Part shown: one piece after another, positions 26,633-36,256 of the stretch | How positions within the stretch are numbered: position 1 is the stretch's first letter | Layout of the letters: the number at the start of each line of letters is the position of its first letter | Origin: Cohnella endophytica | Lineage (GTDB): Bacteria; Bacillota; Bacilli; Paenibacillales; Paenibacillaceae | Length of the DNA stretch: 64,000 nt | Assembly: GCF_003628305.1 (NCBI RefSeq) | Contig: NZ_RBZM01000004.1 | Location: 682,001-746,000 of the forward strand | Reading direction: 5' to 3' | The notes under the pieces: model-generated | The model's input: only the letters and a program-made list of their open reading frames with translations | The model's database searches: none | Told to the model about the DNA's origin: nothing | Translations under genes and position numbers: made by a program

Positions 26633-27182
26633 ATACAGGAGTTGGCTCATGGGCCTTGGAATCGGAATCGTCATCGGCGCGTCGATGCTCCAGCTCATTC
26701 TGTTGGCCAAGGATCAAGTTAAACAAGTCGAAGCAACGCCGATCTCGCGCGAGCGGTTAAACGAGGAAGCCGTCAAGGAAGGACTTGTGCTCCTAACGCA
26801 AAATGAACTGGATGCCAAGCTTAAGCAAGCCGCAAAGGAATCGAAAGGAACGGAACAGTCCGAGGCGTCTCCTTCGCCATCTTCTTCGCCATCTCCGACG
26901 CCGTCGCCTTCCTCTTCGCCCGAAGCTTCGGAAAAGCCGGATCAGAAAGATGAACAGCCATCCTCGTCGTCCTCGGAGGAGAAGTTGACGTTATACGTCA
27001 GTCCAGGCATGACGCTCACCGAAGTAGCGAATGATCTTAAGAAGCTCGGATTGATCGGCGACGTCAACGGTTTCATTAAACACGCCAAGCCGATCTCTAA
27101 AAAGATGAACGTCGGTAACGCGATTTTCGTCGGTAAGCCGACTTATCAGCAGATTATGGACGAACTCGCACGAAAGAAATAA
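26625..27182 (+). CDS. Small MltG/YceG-like membrane protein, function unknown
   Basis: The 185-residue product has one N-terminal membrane segment (about residues 8-30), a helical stretch, a Ser/Pro-rich linker (about 80-115, with [20 protein letters not shown]) and a C-terminal domain [20 protein letters not shown] that continues to [20 protein letters not shown]. The last part resembles the LysM-like first domain of YceG/MltG transglycosylases, but the catalytic domain is absent. It may therefore bind cell wall without cleaving it; that is inference. It is the last gene before the rpsB promoter and overlaps the SwrB-like gene by 8 bases. Confidence 0.7.
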   Translation: MHKYRSWLMGLGIGIVIGASMLQLILLAKDQVKQVEATPISRERLNEEAVKEGLVLLTQNELDAKLKQAAKESKGTEQSEASPSPSSSPSPTPSPSSSPEASEKPDQKDEQPSSSSSEEKLTLYVSPGMTLTEVANDLKKLGLIGDVNGFIKHAKPISKKMNVGNAIFVGKPTYQQIMDELARKK

Positions 27183-27235
27183 GATACGGAAACGCCTTGG
27201 CTCCCAAAAAAATGCAAGATCATTGCAATCCGCCA

Positions 27236-27264
27236 TTGCATGACGGTTATCATTATGGTATATT
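27236..27264 (+). promoter_or_regulatory. Sigma-A promoter of rpsB-tsf
   Basis: TTGCAT at 27236-27241 and TATATT at 27259-27264 are separated by exactly 17 bases, a good sigma-A promoter. It separates the ribosomal-protein unit from the flagellar operon. Transcription would start near 27271 and leave a leader of about 125 bases before rpsB. Confidence 0.75.
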
Positions 27265-27270
27265 ATTTTT

Positions 27271-27394
27271 CGGTGTAAAAAACACACGCTTTTCAATTCC
27301 GACAACGGTGCTTACCCGATCATTCGGGGAGTTTTGGCGGAAACGGCGAAGAGCGGCGGAGAATCACCAAAAACCACTAGGAGGTACAAAAACC
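27271..27394 (+). promoter_or_regulatory. rpsB 5' leader, possible S2 autoregulatory site
   Basis: About 125 bases lie between the predicted transcription start and rpsB. The leader has a small hairpin CCCGA-TCAT-TCGGG around 27317-27331 and a purine-rich segment before the ribosome binding site AGGAGG. Many ribosomal-protein leaders bind the protein product, but I cannot match this one to a known motif, so regulation is inference. Confidence 0.35.
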
Positions 27395-28093
27395 ATGGCT
27401 GTTATTTCGATGAAACAACTGCTTGAAGCAGGCGTGCACTTCGGTCACCAAACACGTCGTTGGAACCCGAAGATGGACAAGTACATCTTTACCGAGCGTA
27501 ACGGAATTTACATTATCGATTTGCAAAAAACGGTTAAAAAAGTTGACGAGGCATACAACTTCGTACGTCAACTCGGCGAAAACGGCGGCACTATGCTGTT
27601 CGTTGGAACGAAAAAACAAGCTCAAGATTCCGTTAAGGAAGAAGCTGAGCGTTCCGGTCAATACTACATCAACCAACGTTGGTTGGGCGGTACTTTGACT
27701 AACTTCTCCACAATCCAGAAGCGTACGGACCGTTTGCACCAATTGGACAAATGGGAACAGGATGGCACTTTCGAAGTGTTGCCTAAGAAAGAAGTTATCA
27801 TTCTCCGCAAAGAGAAAGAGCGCCTCGAGAAATTCCTCGGCGGCATTAAAAATATGCGCAAGCTTCCTGATGCTTTGTTCATCATCGATCCTCGTAAAGA
27901 GCGTATCGCTGTAGCCGAAGCACGCAAATTGGGAATTCCAATCGTAGGTATCGTTGATACAAACTGCGATCCGGACGAAATCGATTATGTTATCCCTGGT
28001 AACGATGACGCGATCCGTGCAGTTAAGCTCTTGACAGCTAAAATGGCTGACGCAATCGTTGAATCCCGCCAAGGCGAAGAAACAACGGCTTAA
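27395..28093 (+). CDS. rpsB: 30S ribosomal protein S2
   Basis: The 232-residue product is S2, a small-subunit protein needed to recruit S1-type proteins and stabilise the head. Signature segments are [20 protein letters not shown] and [20 protein letters not shown]. The ATG at 27395 follows AGGAGGTAC; the reading frame stays open upstream to 27197, but that region contains the promoter and leader, so the longer start is rejected. An intrinsic terminator lies between it and tsf. Codon usage is more biased than in the flagellar genes, as expected for a highly expressed protein. Confidence 0.99.
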   Translation: MAVISMKQLLEAGVHFGHQTRRWNPKMDKYIFTERNGIYIIDLQKTVKKVDEAYNFVRQLGENGGTMLFVGTKKQAQDSVKEEAERSGQYYINQRWLGGTLTNFSTIQKRTDRLHQLDKWEQDGTFEVLPKKEVIILRKEKERLEKFLGGIKNMRKLPDALFIIDPRKERIAVAEARKLGIPIVGIVDTNCDPDEIDYVIPGNDDAIRAVKLLTAKMADAIVESRQGEETTA

Positions 28094-28120
28094 TCGTAAC
28101 GGGAACATACACGTACAACC

Positions 28121-28161
28121 AAAGGGTGGTCAGAAGAGAACCTTCTCACCGCCCTTTTTTT
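28121..28161 (+). terminator. Intrinsic terminator between rpsB and tsf
   Basis: AAGGGTGGTCAGAAG at 28122-28136 pairs with CTTCTCACCGCCCTT at 28142-28156 (one G-T wobble and one mismatch), followed by a run of seven T up to 28161. It probably ends part of the rpsB transcripts; tsf can be reached by read-through. Confidence 0.8.
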
Positions 28162-28178
28162 CCAAAAAACCATATAGC

Positions 28179-28206
28179 GCCCTCATAAACCGATGTCGGA
28201 GAGGGC
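28179..28206 (+). other. Hairpin in the tsf leader
   Basis: GCCCTC at 28179-28184 is the reverse complement of GAGGGC at 28201-28206, just ahead of the tsf ribosome binding site. There is no T-run, so it is not a terminator; a role in mRNA stability or translation is possible. Confidence 0.4.
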
Positions 28207-28227
28207 CTAACATTAGGAGGAAATCAC

Positions 28228-28878
28228 GTGGCAATTAACGCAGCAGACGTAAAAACACTCCGCGAAAGAACCGGAGCGGGCATGTTGGATTGCAAGAAAG
28301 CGTTGGAGGAAGCGAACGGCGATTTGACGAAAGCAGCCGAGCTGCTTCGCGAGAAAGGCCTTTCCGCAGCAGCGAAAAAAGGCGATCGCGTTGCTACCGA
28401 AGGTGTCGTTGAGTCTTACATCCACGCGGGCGGCCGTATCGGCGTTCTCGTAGAAGTAAACTGCGAAACCGACTTCGTCGGCAAGACGGATCAATTCCGC
28501 GCGTTCGTTAAAGACATCGCGATGCAAATCGCGGCAGCCAATCCTAAATTCCTTAGCCGCGAAGAAGTATCCCAAGCGGAACTGGATAAAGAAAAAGAAA
28601 TCCTTCGCAACCAAGCGCTTAACGAAGGTAAACCGGAAAAAATCGTCGACAAAATGGTCGAAGGCCGCATGAACAAATACTATGAGGAAAACTGCCTCAT
28701 GGAGCAAGTGTTCGTGAAGGATCAAGACAAAACGATCACAACGCTGTTGAACGAGAAAATCGCCACTATCGGCGAGAAAATCTCCATCCGCAGATTCGTT
28801 CGTTACGAGCTCGGCGAAGGCTTGGAGAAAAAAGTAGATAACTTCGTTGAAGAAGTAATGGCGCAAGTTAAACAATAA
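28228..28878 (+). CDS. tsf: Elongation factor Ts
   Basis: EF-Ts exchanges GDP on EF-Tu. The 216-residue product is the short form seen in some Paenibacillaceae and thermophiles rather than the roughly 290-residue form. It has the N-terminal UBA-like domain with [20 protein letters not shown] and the core signature [16 protein letters not shown]. The GTG at 28228 follows TAGGAGGAAATCAC. A perfect hairpin terminator follows 18 bases after the stop codon. Confidence 0.98.
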   Translation: MAINAADVKTLRERTGAGMLDCKKALEEANGDLTKAAELLREKGLSAAAKKGDRVATEGVVESYIHAGGRIGVLVEVNCETDFVGKTDQFRAFVKDIAMQIAAANPKFLSREEVSQAELDKEKEILRNQALNEGKPEKIVDKMVEGRMNKYYEENCLMEQVFVKDQDKTITTLLNEKIATIGEKISIRRFVRYELGEGLEKKVDNFVEEVMAQVKQ

Positions 28879-28884
28879 GATTAG

Positions 28885-29681
<797 letters not shown>

Positions 29682-29682
<1 letters not shown>

Positions 29683-30236
29683 TGCCGCAATCGATCAAGA
29701 AAGACGCAGAAGACCGTATGGAGAAAGCTCTGGGGGCGCTTAAACGCGACCTCTTAACGTTACGGGCAGGCCGCGCTTCAGCCGCTATGCTGGATCGCGT
29801 GCAAGTAGATTATTACGGAACTCCGACGCCCGTCAATCAGATGGGTTCCATCAATACGCCGGATTCCCGTACGCTTATCATTACGCCATGGGACAAAACG
29901 GCTCTAGGCGCCATCGAGAAAGCGATCCAAAAGTCGGATCTGGGCTTGACGCCCGCGAACGACGGCACGATCATTCGTCTTAACATTCCGCCGCTGACGG
30001 AAGAGCGCCGCGGAGACTTAGCCAAATCGACGAAGAAATTCGGCGAGGAAGCAAAGGTCGCGATCCGCAACATTCGTCGCGACGCGAACGACGAAATCAA
30101 GAAAAAAGAAAAAGGCGAAATTTCGGAAGACGAATCCCGTCGTCATCAAGATGACATTCAGAAGATTACGGACCGTTTCGTCGCCGAAGTGGATAAAATC
30201 CTGGTCGCTAAAGAAAAAGAGATCATGGAAGTTTGA
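29682..30236 (+). CDS. frr: Ribosome recycling factor
   Basis: RRF splits post-termination ribosomes together with EF-G. The 184-residue product has the usual length and the segments [20 protein letters not shown] near the N-terminus and [18 protein letters not shown] near the C-terminus. The ATG overlaps the pyrH stop by 1 base. A GC-rich hairpin lies after the stop. Confidence 0.98.
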
Positions 30237-30250
30237 TTCGAGCTTGCAAG

Positions 30251-30282
30251 GCCCCTCCGAAAGGTGGGGTTTATTCTCTTTT
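30251..30282 (+). terminator. Weak terminator-like hairpin after frr
   Basis: CCCCTCC, a GAAA loop and GGTGGGG pair with one T-T mismatch and are followed by a T-rich but interrupted tract. It could partly stop transcription between frr and uppS; strength is uncertain. Confidence 0.4.
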
Positions 30283-30327
30283 GTTTAGCAGGCGGGGCAT
30301 CGCCGCTCGCCGTTAGGGGGAAGAACC

Positions 30328-31128
30328 ATGGGTTTGATCGGCAGCTGGTTCCGCAAGCTAAGGTCCGGCATGTTTACGGAACAAGATATGCAGCATTCGC
30401 AGCTTAAGAGCGAGGAAATCCCGAGCGGGGATAATATACCGGAGCACGTCGCCATCATTATGGACGGTAACGGCCGTTGGGCTAAAGCTAGGGGACTTCC
30501 GCGTATCGCGGGGCATCACAACGGGATGAAGGCGATCAAGCGCATCACGAAAGCCGCAGATCGCGCGGGCGTGAAGGTGCTGACCTTGTATGCTTTTTCT
30601 ACGGAAAATTGGAAGCGCCCGAAAGCGGAAGTCGAATTTCTAATGAAGTTGCCGCAGGAATTCCTCTCTCTTGAGTTAGGAGAATTGATCGAGAATAACG
30701 TGCAAGTCAAAATGATGGGCAACCGCGATTTGCTTCCCGATCATACGCTATCGGCGATTGAAGAAGCCATTCGCCAGACCGCGAACAATACCGGACTTAT
30801 TTTGAATTTCGCGCTGAATTATGGAAGCCGGCTCGAGATGGTCGAATCCGCCAAATTATTGGCCAGAAAAGTCGCGGCGGGACAGCTTGATCCGGAAACG
30901 ATCGGAGAAGCAGAATTCGAGCAAGGGCTATTATCGAGCGGCTTGCCGGATCCGGATTTGTTGATCCGGACGAGCGGAGAGCTTCGGTTGAGCAATTTCA
31001 TGCTATGGCAGCTTGCGTATAGCGAATTCTGGTTTACGGAAGTGTATTGGCCGGAGTTCAGCGATCAACATTTATATGACGCGATTCGCGAATATCAGCA
31101 GCGCGCGCGACGTTACGGAGGGCTATAA
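30328..31128 (+). CDS. uppS: Isoprenyl (undecaprenyl-diphosphate) synthase
   Basis: UppS makes undecaprenyl diphosphate, the lipid carrier for cell-wall polymers, by adding isopentenyl units in cis. The catalytic Asp46 lies in IIMDGNGRWAKARGLPRIAG, the substrate-binding family signature. The 266-residue length is close to the roughly 260 residues of the Bacillus enzyme. A further signature is LLIRTSGELRLSNFMLWQ near the C-terminus. The ATG at 30328 follows AGGGGGAAGAACC. cdsA follows after a few bases. Confidence 0.98.
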   Translation: MGLIGSWFRKLRSGMFTEQDMQHSQLKSEEIPSGDNIPEHVAIIMDGNGRWAKARGLPRIAGHHNGMKAIKRITKAADRAGVKVLTLYAFSTENWKRPKAEVEFLMKLPQEFLSLELGELIENNVQVKMMGNRDLLPDHTLSAIEEAIRQTANNTGLILNFALNYGSRLEMVESAKLLARKVAAGQLDPETIGEAEFEQGLLSSGLPDPDLLIRTSGELRLSNFMLWQLAYSEFWFTEVYWPEFSDQHLYDAIREYQQRARRYGGL

Positions 31129-31132
31129 GGGC

Positions 31133-31924
31133 ATGGGTCAACGAATTATTACCGGCGTAGTCGCCGGGGCGGCGTTCATCGGCCTGCTTATCGCTGGCGG
31201 CTGGTACTATACTTCCTTGCTACTCCTGCTCGCGCTAATCGGATATTGGGAATACGTGCGGTTAAACGGGCAAGCGTGGTTGAGAGCGGACGTATGGATC
31301 GGCTTCGTCGCCGTGCTGCTCGTCACGCTTCCCCGCATGCCGTTCGGATGGGATACGCCTTCGTTCACGACAGTGACTTGGGTCGTTATGTTTATCCTGC
31401 TTAGCGGAACGGTATTCAGTAAAAACCGAATCCAATTGGAGCATGTGAGCATCTTATTCCTGGGTATCGTTTACGTTGGCGCGGGATTTCACTATATGGC
31501 TCTGACTCGGGACCTTGAGCACGGCATTTTCTGGTCGGCGCTCACGTTCGCTTGCATCTGGTCGTCGGACGCCGGAGCGTACTTCGTCGGCAAAGCGATC
31601 GGCAGAACGAAGCTCTGGCCGGCGATCAGCCCGAACAAGACGATCGAAGGCGCGCTTGGCGGACTCTTGATCGCGGTTATCGCGGGTCTTATCTTCGCCT
31701 ATTGCCAGCCGGAATGGCTCGGATACGGACAAGCAGCGCTTATCGGATTAACGGCAGCGGTTGCCGGGCAACTTGGCGACTTGGTGCAGTCCGCATACAA
31801 ACGCTTCCGCGGCGTAAAGGATTCGGGACAATTGCTGCCCGGACATGGAGGAGTGCTGGATCGGACGGATAGCTGGTTGATCGTGTTTCCGCTCGTCCAT
31901 CTGCTAGGTTTATTAACGCTATAG
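31133..31924 (+). CDS. cdsA: Phosphatidate cytidylyltransferase
   Basis: CdsA makes CDP-diacylglycerol from phosphatidate and CTP for phospholipid synthesis. The 263-residue product has about seven to eight hydrophobic segments. The C-terminal signature SAYKRFRGVKDSGQLLPGHG, ending in GVLDRTDS, is the CDS-family pattern. The ATG at 31133 gives the usual length; an upstream in-frame start at 31013 would lie inside uppS without a ribosome binding site. dxr follows after 41 bases. Confidence 0.97.
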   Translation: MGQRIITGVVAGAAFIGLLIAGGWYYTSLLLLLALIGYWEYVRLNGQAWLRADVWIGFVAVLLVTLPRMPFGWDTPSFTTVTWVVMFILLSGTVFSKNRIQLEHVSILFLGIVYVGAGFHYMALTRDLEHGIFWSALTFACIWSSDAGAYFVGKAIGRTKLWPAISPNKTIEGALGGLLIAVIAGLIFAYCQPEWLGYGQAALIGLTAAVAGQLGDLVQSAYKRFRGVKDSGQLLPGHGGVLDRTDSWLIVFPLVHLLGLLTL

Positions 31925-31965
31925 AGGAATCAATTCATACATACATAGGGGCAAGCGGAGGTTCA

Positions 31966-33111
31966 ATGATGAGAAAAATCGCCGTGCTCGGCAGTACGGG
32001 CTCGATCGGAACGCAGACGCTCGACGTGATTTCCCGGTTGCCGGACGACTTCGAAGTCGTAGGTCTGGCGGCCGGAAACAATATCGAGCTGCTGCTCGAA
32101 CAAGTTCATGCTTTTAAGCCGAAGTGGGTATCCGCCGCGAACGAAACGCTCGCGGAGCGCGTTCGCGCCGAAGTGCCCGCCGGCGTGCGGGTATTGTCCG
32201 GCGAAGCCGGATTAACGGAAATCGCCGGTAACTCCGGTGCGGATTACGTCGTATGCGCGCTCGTCGGCAGTCTCGGACTGACATCGACGCTTGCGGCTAT
32301 TGAAGCCGGAGCCGATATCGGGCTCGCCAACAAGGAAACGCTCGTAACGGCGGGACACCTCGTCATGGACCGCGCGAAAAGCAGAGGCGTGTCGATCTTA
32401 CCCGTCGATAGCGAGCATTCGGCGATCTTCCAATGCTTGAACGGCGAAGACGGAAAAGCAATCAAACGTCTCTTGCTGACCGCCTCGGGCGGCAGCTTCC
32501 GCCATCTTGGCCGGGAAGAGCTGAGGAACGTATCCGTCGCGGATGCCCTGAAGCATCCGAACTGGAGCATGGGAGCGAAGGTGACGATCGATTCGGCCAC
32601 GATGGCGAACAAAGGGCTTGAGGTTATCGAGGCGCACTGGCTGTTCGGGCTCCCTTACGATCAGATCGACGTCGTCTTGCATCCCGAGAGCATTGTGCAT
32701 TCGATGGTGGAATTCGTCGATACGAGCGTAATGGCGCAGCTCGGAAATCCCGATATGCGGGTGCCGATCCAATACGCGCTTACGTACCCGAAACGAGTGG
32801 CTTCCCCGGCTTCGCCGTTGGACTTGCTTAAGCAAGGCTCACTCCATTTCAAACCGATGGATTTCGAGCGATATCCATGCCTTCGATTGGCTTTCGAAGC
32901 CGGTCGCAGCGGAGGAACGGCGACGACCGTATTCAATGCCGCTAACGAAATCGCGGTGGCTCGTTTCTTACGCGGAGAAATCCCGTTTCTCGCCATCGAG
33001 GACATCATAGGCAACGTGTTGGCAAAGCATGCTACGCAAGCGGCGCCAAGCCTGGAAGCGATTCTGGAGACGGATGCTTGGGCAAGGAAAGAGGCGGCGG
33101 AGACGGAATAA
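31966..33111 (+). CDS. dxr: 1-deoxy-D-xylulose 5-phosphate reductoisomerase
   Basis: Dxr converts DXP to MEP with NADPH in the non-mevalonate isoprenoid pathway, feeding UppS. The Rossmann NADPH motif GSTGSIGTQT is at the N-terminus, the metal and substrate-binding segment PVDSEHSAIFQCL is present, and so is the C-terminal NAANEIAVARFL. Length is 381 residues. ATG codons at 31966 and 31969 both follow GCGGAGG, so the exact first residue may be one later. The next spacer, 190 bases, has two palindromes. Confidence 0.97.
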   Translation: MMRKIAVLGSTGSIGTQTLDVISRLPDDFEVVGLAAGNNIELLLEQVHAFKPKWVSAANETLAERVRAEVPAGVRVLSGEAGLTEIAGNSGADYVVCALVGSLGLTSTLAAIEAGADIGLANKETLVTAGHLVMDRAKSRGVSILPVDSEHSAIFQCLNGEDGKAIKRLLLTASGGSFRHLGREELRNVSVADALKHPNWSMGAKVTIDSATMANKGLEVIEAHWLFGLPYDQIDVVLHPESIVHSMVEFVDTSVMAQLGNPDMRVPIQYALTYPKRVASPASPLDLLKQGSLHFKPMDFERYPCLRLAFEAGRSGGTATTVFNAANEIAVARFLRGEIPFLAIEDIIGNVLAKHATQAAPSLEAILETDAWARKEAAETE

Positions 33112-33232
33112 TGCGCAAGGGGTATTCTCTTGTAACGGCTCGGAGAATAATGTTAATCTAAGGACAGCCGTTCGCTCACGATATCGGCTTCCTCGTCGCA
33201 TGACGGGGGAATACGTATGTATCACGTTTGTA

Positions 33233-33288
33233 TCTAAACGATTTAGACATGGATACAGATCAGCGTATACGTTCTAAATCGCGTTAGA
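33233..33288 (+). promoter_or_regulatory. Two related palindromes upstream of rseP
   Basis: TCTAAA-CGA-TTTAGA at 33233-33247 and TCTAA-ATCGCG-TTAGA at 33273-33288 share their arms and have centres about 40 bases apart, roughly four turns of DNA. The second ends 13 bases before the rseP start. They could be operator sites or RNA structures; no repressor is known to me. The 190-base spacer shows no other clear feature. Confidence 0.35.
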
Positions 33289-33301
33289 AGGGGTTGGAAG
33301 G

Positions 33302-34561
33302 ATGGAAAATATACAGGTCGCTCTACTGACCGTGCTTATGTTCTTCTTGTTGGTCTCGCTGCATGAATGGGGTCATTACTATTTCGCTCGCAGGGCAGGC
33401 ATCTTGGTGCGCGAGTTCGCGATCGGGTTCGGGCCTAAGCTATTTTCCATCAAACGCGGGGAAACCCGTTACACTTTAAGGTTGCTTCCGATCGGCGGAT
33501 TCGTGCGAATGGCGGGAGAGGATCCCGAAATCGTCGAAGTCCAGCCGGGCCAGACGGTAGCCGTGCGGATTAAAGACGATCTCGTAACTCGCGTGTACCT
33601 GGATCGCTTGGACGACCGTACCGGCGTTATGCGCGGAGAAGTGAAATCGCTCGACTTGGAGAAAGATTTATTTATCGTACTCGACGTCGACGGGGAGCAC
33701 GAACGGTATTCCGTTCACCCGCAGGCGCTGATCATCGCCAGAGGCCGCGAGACGCAGATCGCTCCGCTCGACCGCCAATTCGGCCACAAGCCGGTAGGCA
33801 AACGAGCGCTGTCGATCGTCGCGGGACCGGTCATGAACTTTATTCTGGCGTTCGTGTTATTCGGATTGTATTTGGTGCTTCAAGGAGTTCCGGTCGAAAA
33901 TTCCAACAAGGTGCTTATCTCGGACATCGTGTCCGGGGCGCCGGCGGAGCAATCGGGCTTGCATAAAGGCGATTGGGTAAAGACGATTAACGGAGAGCCG
34001 GTGTTCGGAGATCTGAACGCGTTCGTCGATAAGATCAATGCCTCCGCCGGTAAGCCGATGAACTGGATCGTCGATCGGGCAGGCGTCGAAGTGCCGATAA
34101 AAGTGACCCCCGACGCCAAAACCGGTAAAATCGGCATCTACCCATCGGGCGAGTTGCGCAAGCCGGGTGTCGGCGAGACGATCAAGTTCGCCGGCACGAC
34201 GATGGTGGACATGACCGGGCGAATATTCGAAGGCTTCCGTAAGCTCATCTTCGGGGAATTCAAGCTCGACGATCTCGGCGGCCCGGTGAAGACGACACAA
34301 GTCACAGTGGAAATCGCCAAGCAAGGAATCGCCCAGCTCACGTCGTGGGCGGCAGTGCTAAGCCTTTACCTGGGAATATTCAACCTGTTGCCGATCCCGG
34401 CGCTCGACGGAAGCCGTCTGCTGTTCCTCGGCTTGGAGGCGGTGCGGGGAAGGCCGATCGATCCTAACCGGGAAAGCATGGTACATCTGATCGGTTTCGC
34501 CATGCTCATGCTGCTCATGATCGTGGTCACTTATAACGATATCGTAGGATTGGTAAGATAA
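33302..34561 (+). CDS. rseP: RseP/RasP, site-2 (regulated intramembrane) metalloprotease
   Basis: RseP cleaves anti-sigma factors and signal-peptide remnants within the membrane. The zinc motif HEWGH at residues 21-25 sits in the first membrane helix, and the third metal ligand lies in NLLPIPALDGSRL near residues 358-370. A PDZ domain spans about 195-275, with GAPAEQSGLHKGDWVKTING. Length is 419 residues, like RasP of Bacillus. The ATG at 33302 follows GGGGTTGGAAGG. Its place between dxr and proS is conserved in Firmicutes. Confidence 0.97.
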   Translation: MENIQVALLTVLMFFLLVSLHEWGHYYFARRAGILVREFAIGFGPKLFSIKRGETRYTLRLLPIGGFVRMAGEDPEIVEVQPGQTVAVRIKDDLVTRVYLDRLDDRTGVMRGEVKSLDLEKDLFIVLDVDGEHERYSVHPQALIIARGRETQIAPLDRQFGHKPVGKRALSIVAGPVMNFILAFVLFGLYLVLQGVPVENSNKVLISDIVSGAPAEQSGLHKGDWVKTINGEPVFGDLNAFVDKINASAGKPMNWIVDRAGVEVPIKVTPDAKTGKIGIYPSGELRKPGVGETIKFAGTTMVDMTGRIFEGFRKLIFGEFKLDDLGGPVKTTQVTVEIAKQGIAQLTSWAAVLSLYLGIFNLLPIPALDGSRLLFLGLEAVRGRPIDPNRESMVHLIGFAMLMLLMIVVTYNDIVGLVR

Positions 34562-34590
34562 TTAAGGGTTGTCAGGAGCTGGAGAGCCAC

Positions 34591-36039
34591 ATGTCTAAGG
34601 ATAAAGGATTCGTCACGGAAATTACGCCTCAGAGCGAGGACTTTTCCCGTTGGTATATCGACGTTATCAAGAAAGCGGAATTAATGGACTATTCGCCTGT
34701 CCGCGGCTGCATCATTTTCCGTCCTGACGGGTACGAGCTATGGGAGAACATGCAGAAGGAGCTGGACCGCAGATTCAAGGATACCGGACACCGTAACGCG
34801 TACTTCCCGCTGTTCATTCCCGAAAGCTTCTTCATGAAAGAAAAGGAACACGTCGAGGGCTTTAACCCAGAGCTGCCGTTCGTAACCGAAGCGGGCGGTG
34901 AGCAATTGGAAGAGAAGCTCGCCATCCGTCCGACTTCCGAGACGATGTTCGGGCATATGTACGCGAAGTGGATCAACTCCTACCGCGATCTTCCGCTTCT
35001 CATCAACCAATGGGCGAACGTCGTCCGTTGGGAGAAAAGAACGTTGCCGTTCCTGCGGACAAGCGAGTTTCTATGGCAGGAAGGCCATACGGCGCATGAA
35101 GACGAGGCGGATGCCCGTCGCGAGACGATGCAGATGCTGGACGTCTATACGGATTTCGTAGAGAACGTGTTGGCCATTCCGGTCATCAAGGGGCAGAAGA
35201 CGCCTTCCGAACGGTTCGCCGGCGCCGTGGACACGTATTCCATCGAAGCGATGATGAAAGACGGACGTGCCGTACAAGCGGGAACATCGCATTATCTCGG
35301 AACGAAGTTCGCCGTCGCGTTCGACATCAAATATTTGGACCGGGAGAACACGCAACAGTTCTGCCATACGACTTCATGGGGCGTAAGCACGCGCCTTATC
35401 GGCGCTCTTATCATGGTACACGGCGACGATCGCGGTCTCGTTCTGCCGCCAAAAGTAGCGGCGACGCAAGTGGTCATGATTCCGATCGGCCCGCCTAAGA
35501 CGCGCGACGTCGTTATCGCGAAGACGGACGAGCTTTACGCTCAGCTTAAAGCAGCCGGTATTCGCGTGCGCGTCGACGACCGTTCCGATGTGTCTCCGGG
35601 CTGGAAATTCAACGAATATGAGATGCGCGGAATTCCGATTCGCCTTGAGCTTGGACCTCGCGACCTGGAGAACGGCCAATGCGTGCTCGTCTCCCGGGTA
35701 AGCGGAGAGAAGAAATCGGTCGCGTTGGACAACCTGGTAGCCGAAGTGGAAGCGCTGCTGGCGCAAATCCACGACGATATGTTCGCTCGTGCCAAGGCGT
35801 TCCGCGAGGACAATTTCTTCTCCGTCGATACGCTCGACGAGTACAAAGCGGCGATGGAAGAGAAGCGCGGCTTCGCGCTAGCCGGCTGGTGCGGTTCCGA
35901 TGCTTGCGAAAGCCAAGTCAAGGAAGAAACGGGCGCGACGAGCAGGAACATTCCGTTCGAGCCTGCCGAGAAAAAATCGAAATGTCTCGTTTGCGGAGAT
36001 GCAGCCGAGCATACGGTCGTATTCGCGAGAGCTTACTGA
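34591..36039 (+). CDS. proS: Prolyl-tRNA synthetase, archaeal/eukaryotic type
   Basis: The 482-residue product charges tRNA-Pro. It has the class II motifs RPTSETMFGHMYAKW, then WANVVRWEKRTLPFLRTSEF and motif 3 with IPIRLELGPRDLE. It lacks the editing insertion of bacterial-type ProRS and ends in a C-terminal domain with paired cysteines (CGSDACESQVKEE, then KCLVCGD) and the terminal FARAY, which mark the archaeal/eukaryotic type. The Bacillus counterpart at this position between rseP and polC is the bacterial type, about 564 residues. The start follows GGAGCTGGAGAGCCAC. A strong terminator follows. Confidence 0.96.
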   Translation: MSKDKGFVTEITPQSEDFSRWYIDVIKKAELMDYSPVRGCIIFRPDGYELWENMQKELDRRFKDTGHRNAYFPLFIPESFFMKEKEHVEGFNPELPFVTEAGGEQLEEKLAIRPTSETMFGHMYAKWINSYRDLPLLINQWANVVRWEKRTLPFLRTSEFLWQEGHTAHEDEADARRETMQMLDVYTDFVENVLAIPVIKGQKTPSERFAGAVDTYSIEAMMKDGRAVQAGTSHYLGTKFAVAFDIKYLDRENTQQFCHTTSWGVSTRLIGALIMVHGDDRGLVLPPKVAATQVVMIPIGPPKTRDVVIAKTDELYAQLKAAGIRVRVDDRSDVSPGWKFNEYEMRGIPIRLELGPRDLENGQCVLVSRVSGEKKSVALDNLVAEVEALLAQIHDDMFARAKAFREDNFFSVDTLDEYKAAMEEKRGFALAGWCGSDACESQVKEETGATSRNIPFEPAEKKSKCLVCGDAAEHTVVFARAY

Positions 36040-36058
36040 TCGCCAAGACGCAATCGTT

Positions 36059-36098
36059 AATAGCCTAATCGTTGTTTCGCGACGGTTAGGCTATTTTT
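36059..36098 (+). terminator. Intrinsic terminator after proS
   Basis: AATAGCCTAATCGT at 36059-36072 pairs with ACGGTTAGGCTATT at 36082-36095, a 14-bp stem with one G-T wobble, followed by a T-run to 36098. It separates rseP-proS from polC. Confidence 0.9.
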
Positions 36099-36197
36099 CT
36101 GGCTTGGATTGCATTTTTTTGAGCGCATACAAGCCGTAAACCATGACGGAAAACGGGAAAGCGTTGCCGGCTTTCGCCTCTCTGCTAATCCTTTCTA

Positions 36198-36227
36198 TTG
36201 AATGCAGGGGGGACGTTCAGGTAGAAT
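36198..36227 (+). promoter_or_regulatory. Possible sigma-A promoter of polC
   Basis: TTGAAT at 36198-36203 and TAGAAT at 36222-36227 are 18 bases apart. The fit is moderate, but polC follows a strong terminator and needs its own promoter. The leader after it contains a GC-rich hairpin. Confidence 0.5.
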
Positions 36228-36256
36228 AATAGAAAGAGCAGATTCGGCTTCTGATG

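Noticed and set aside
27197-27394. Longer N-terminus for S2
   Set aside because: The open frame crosses the promoter and leader; S2 starts at the ATG after AGGAGG.
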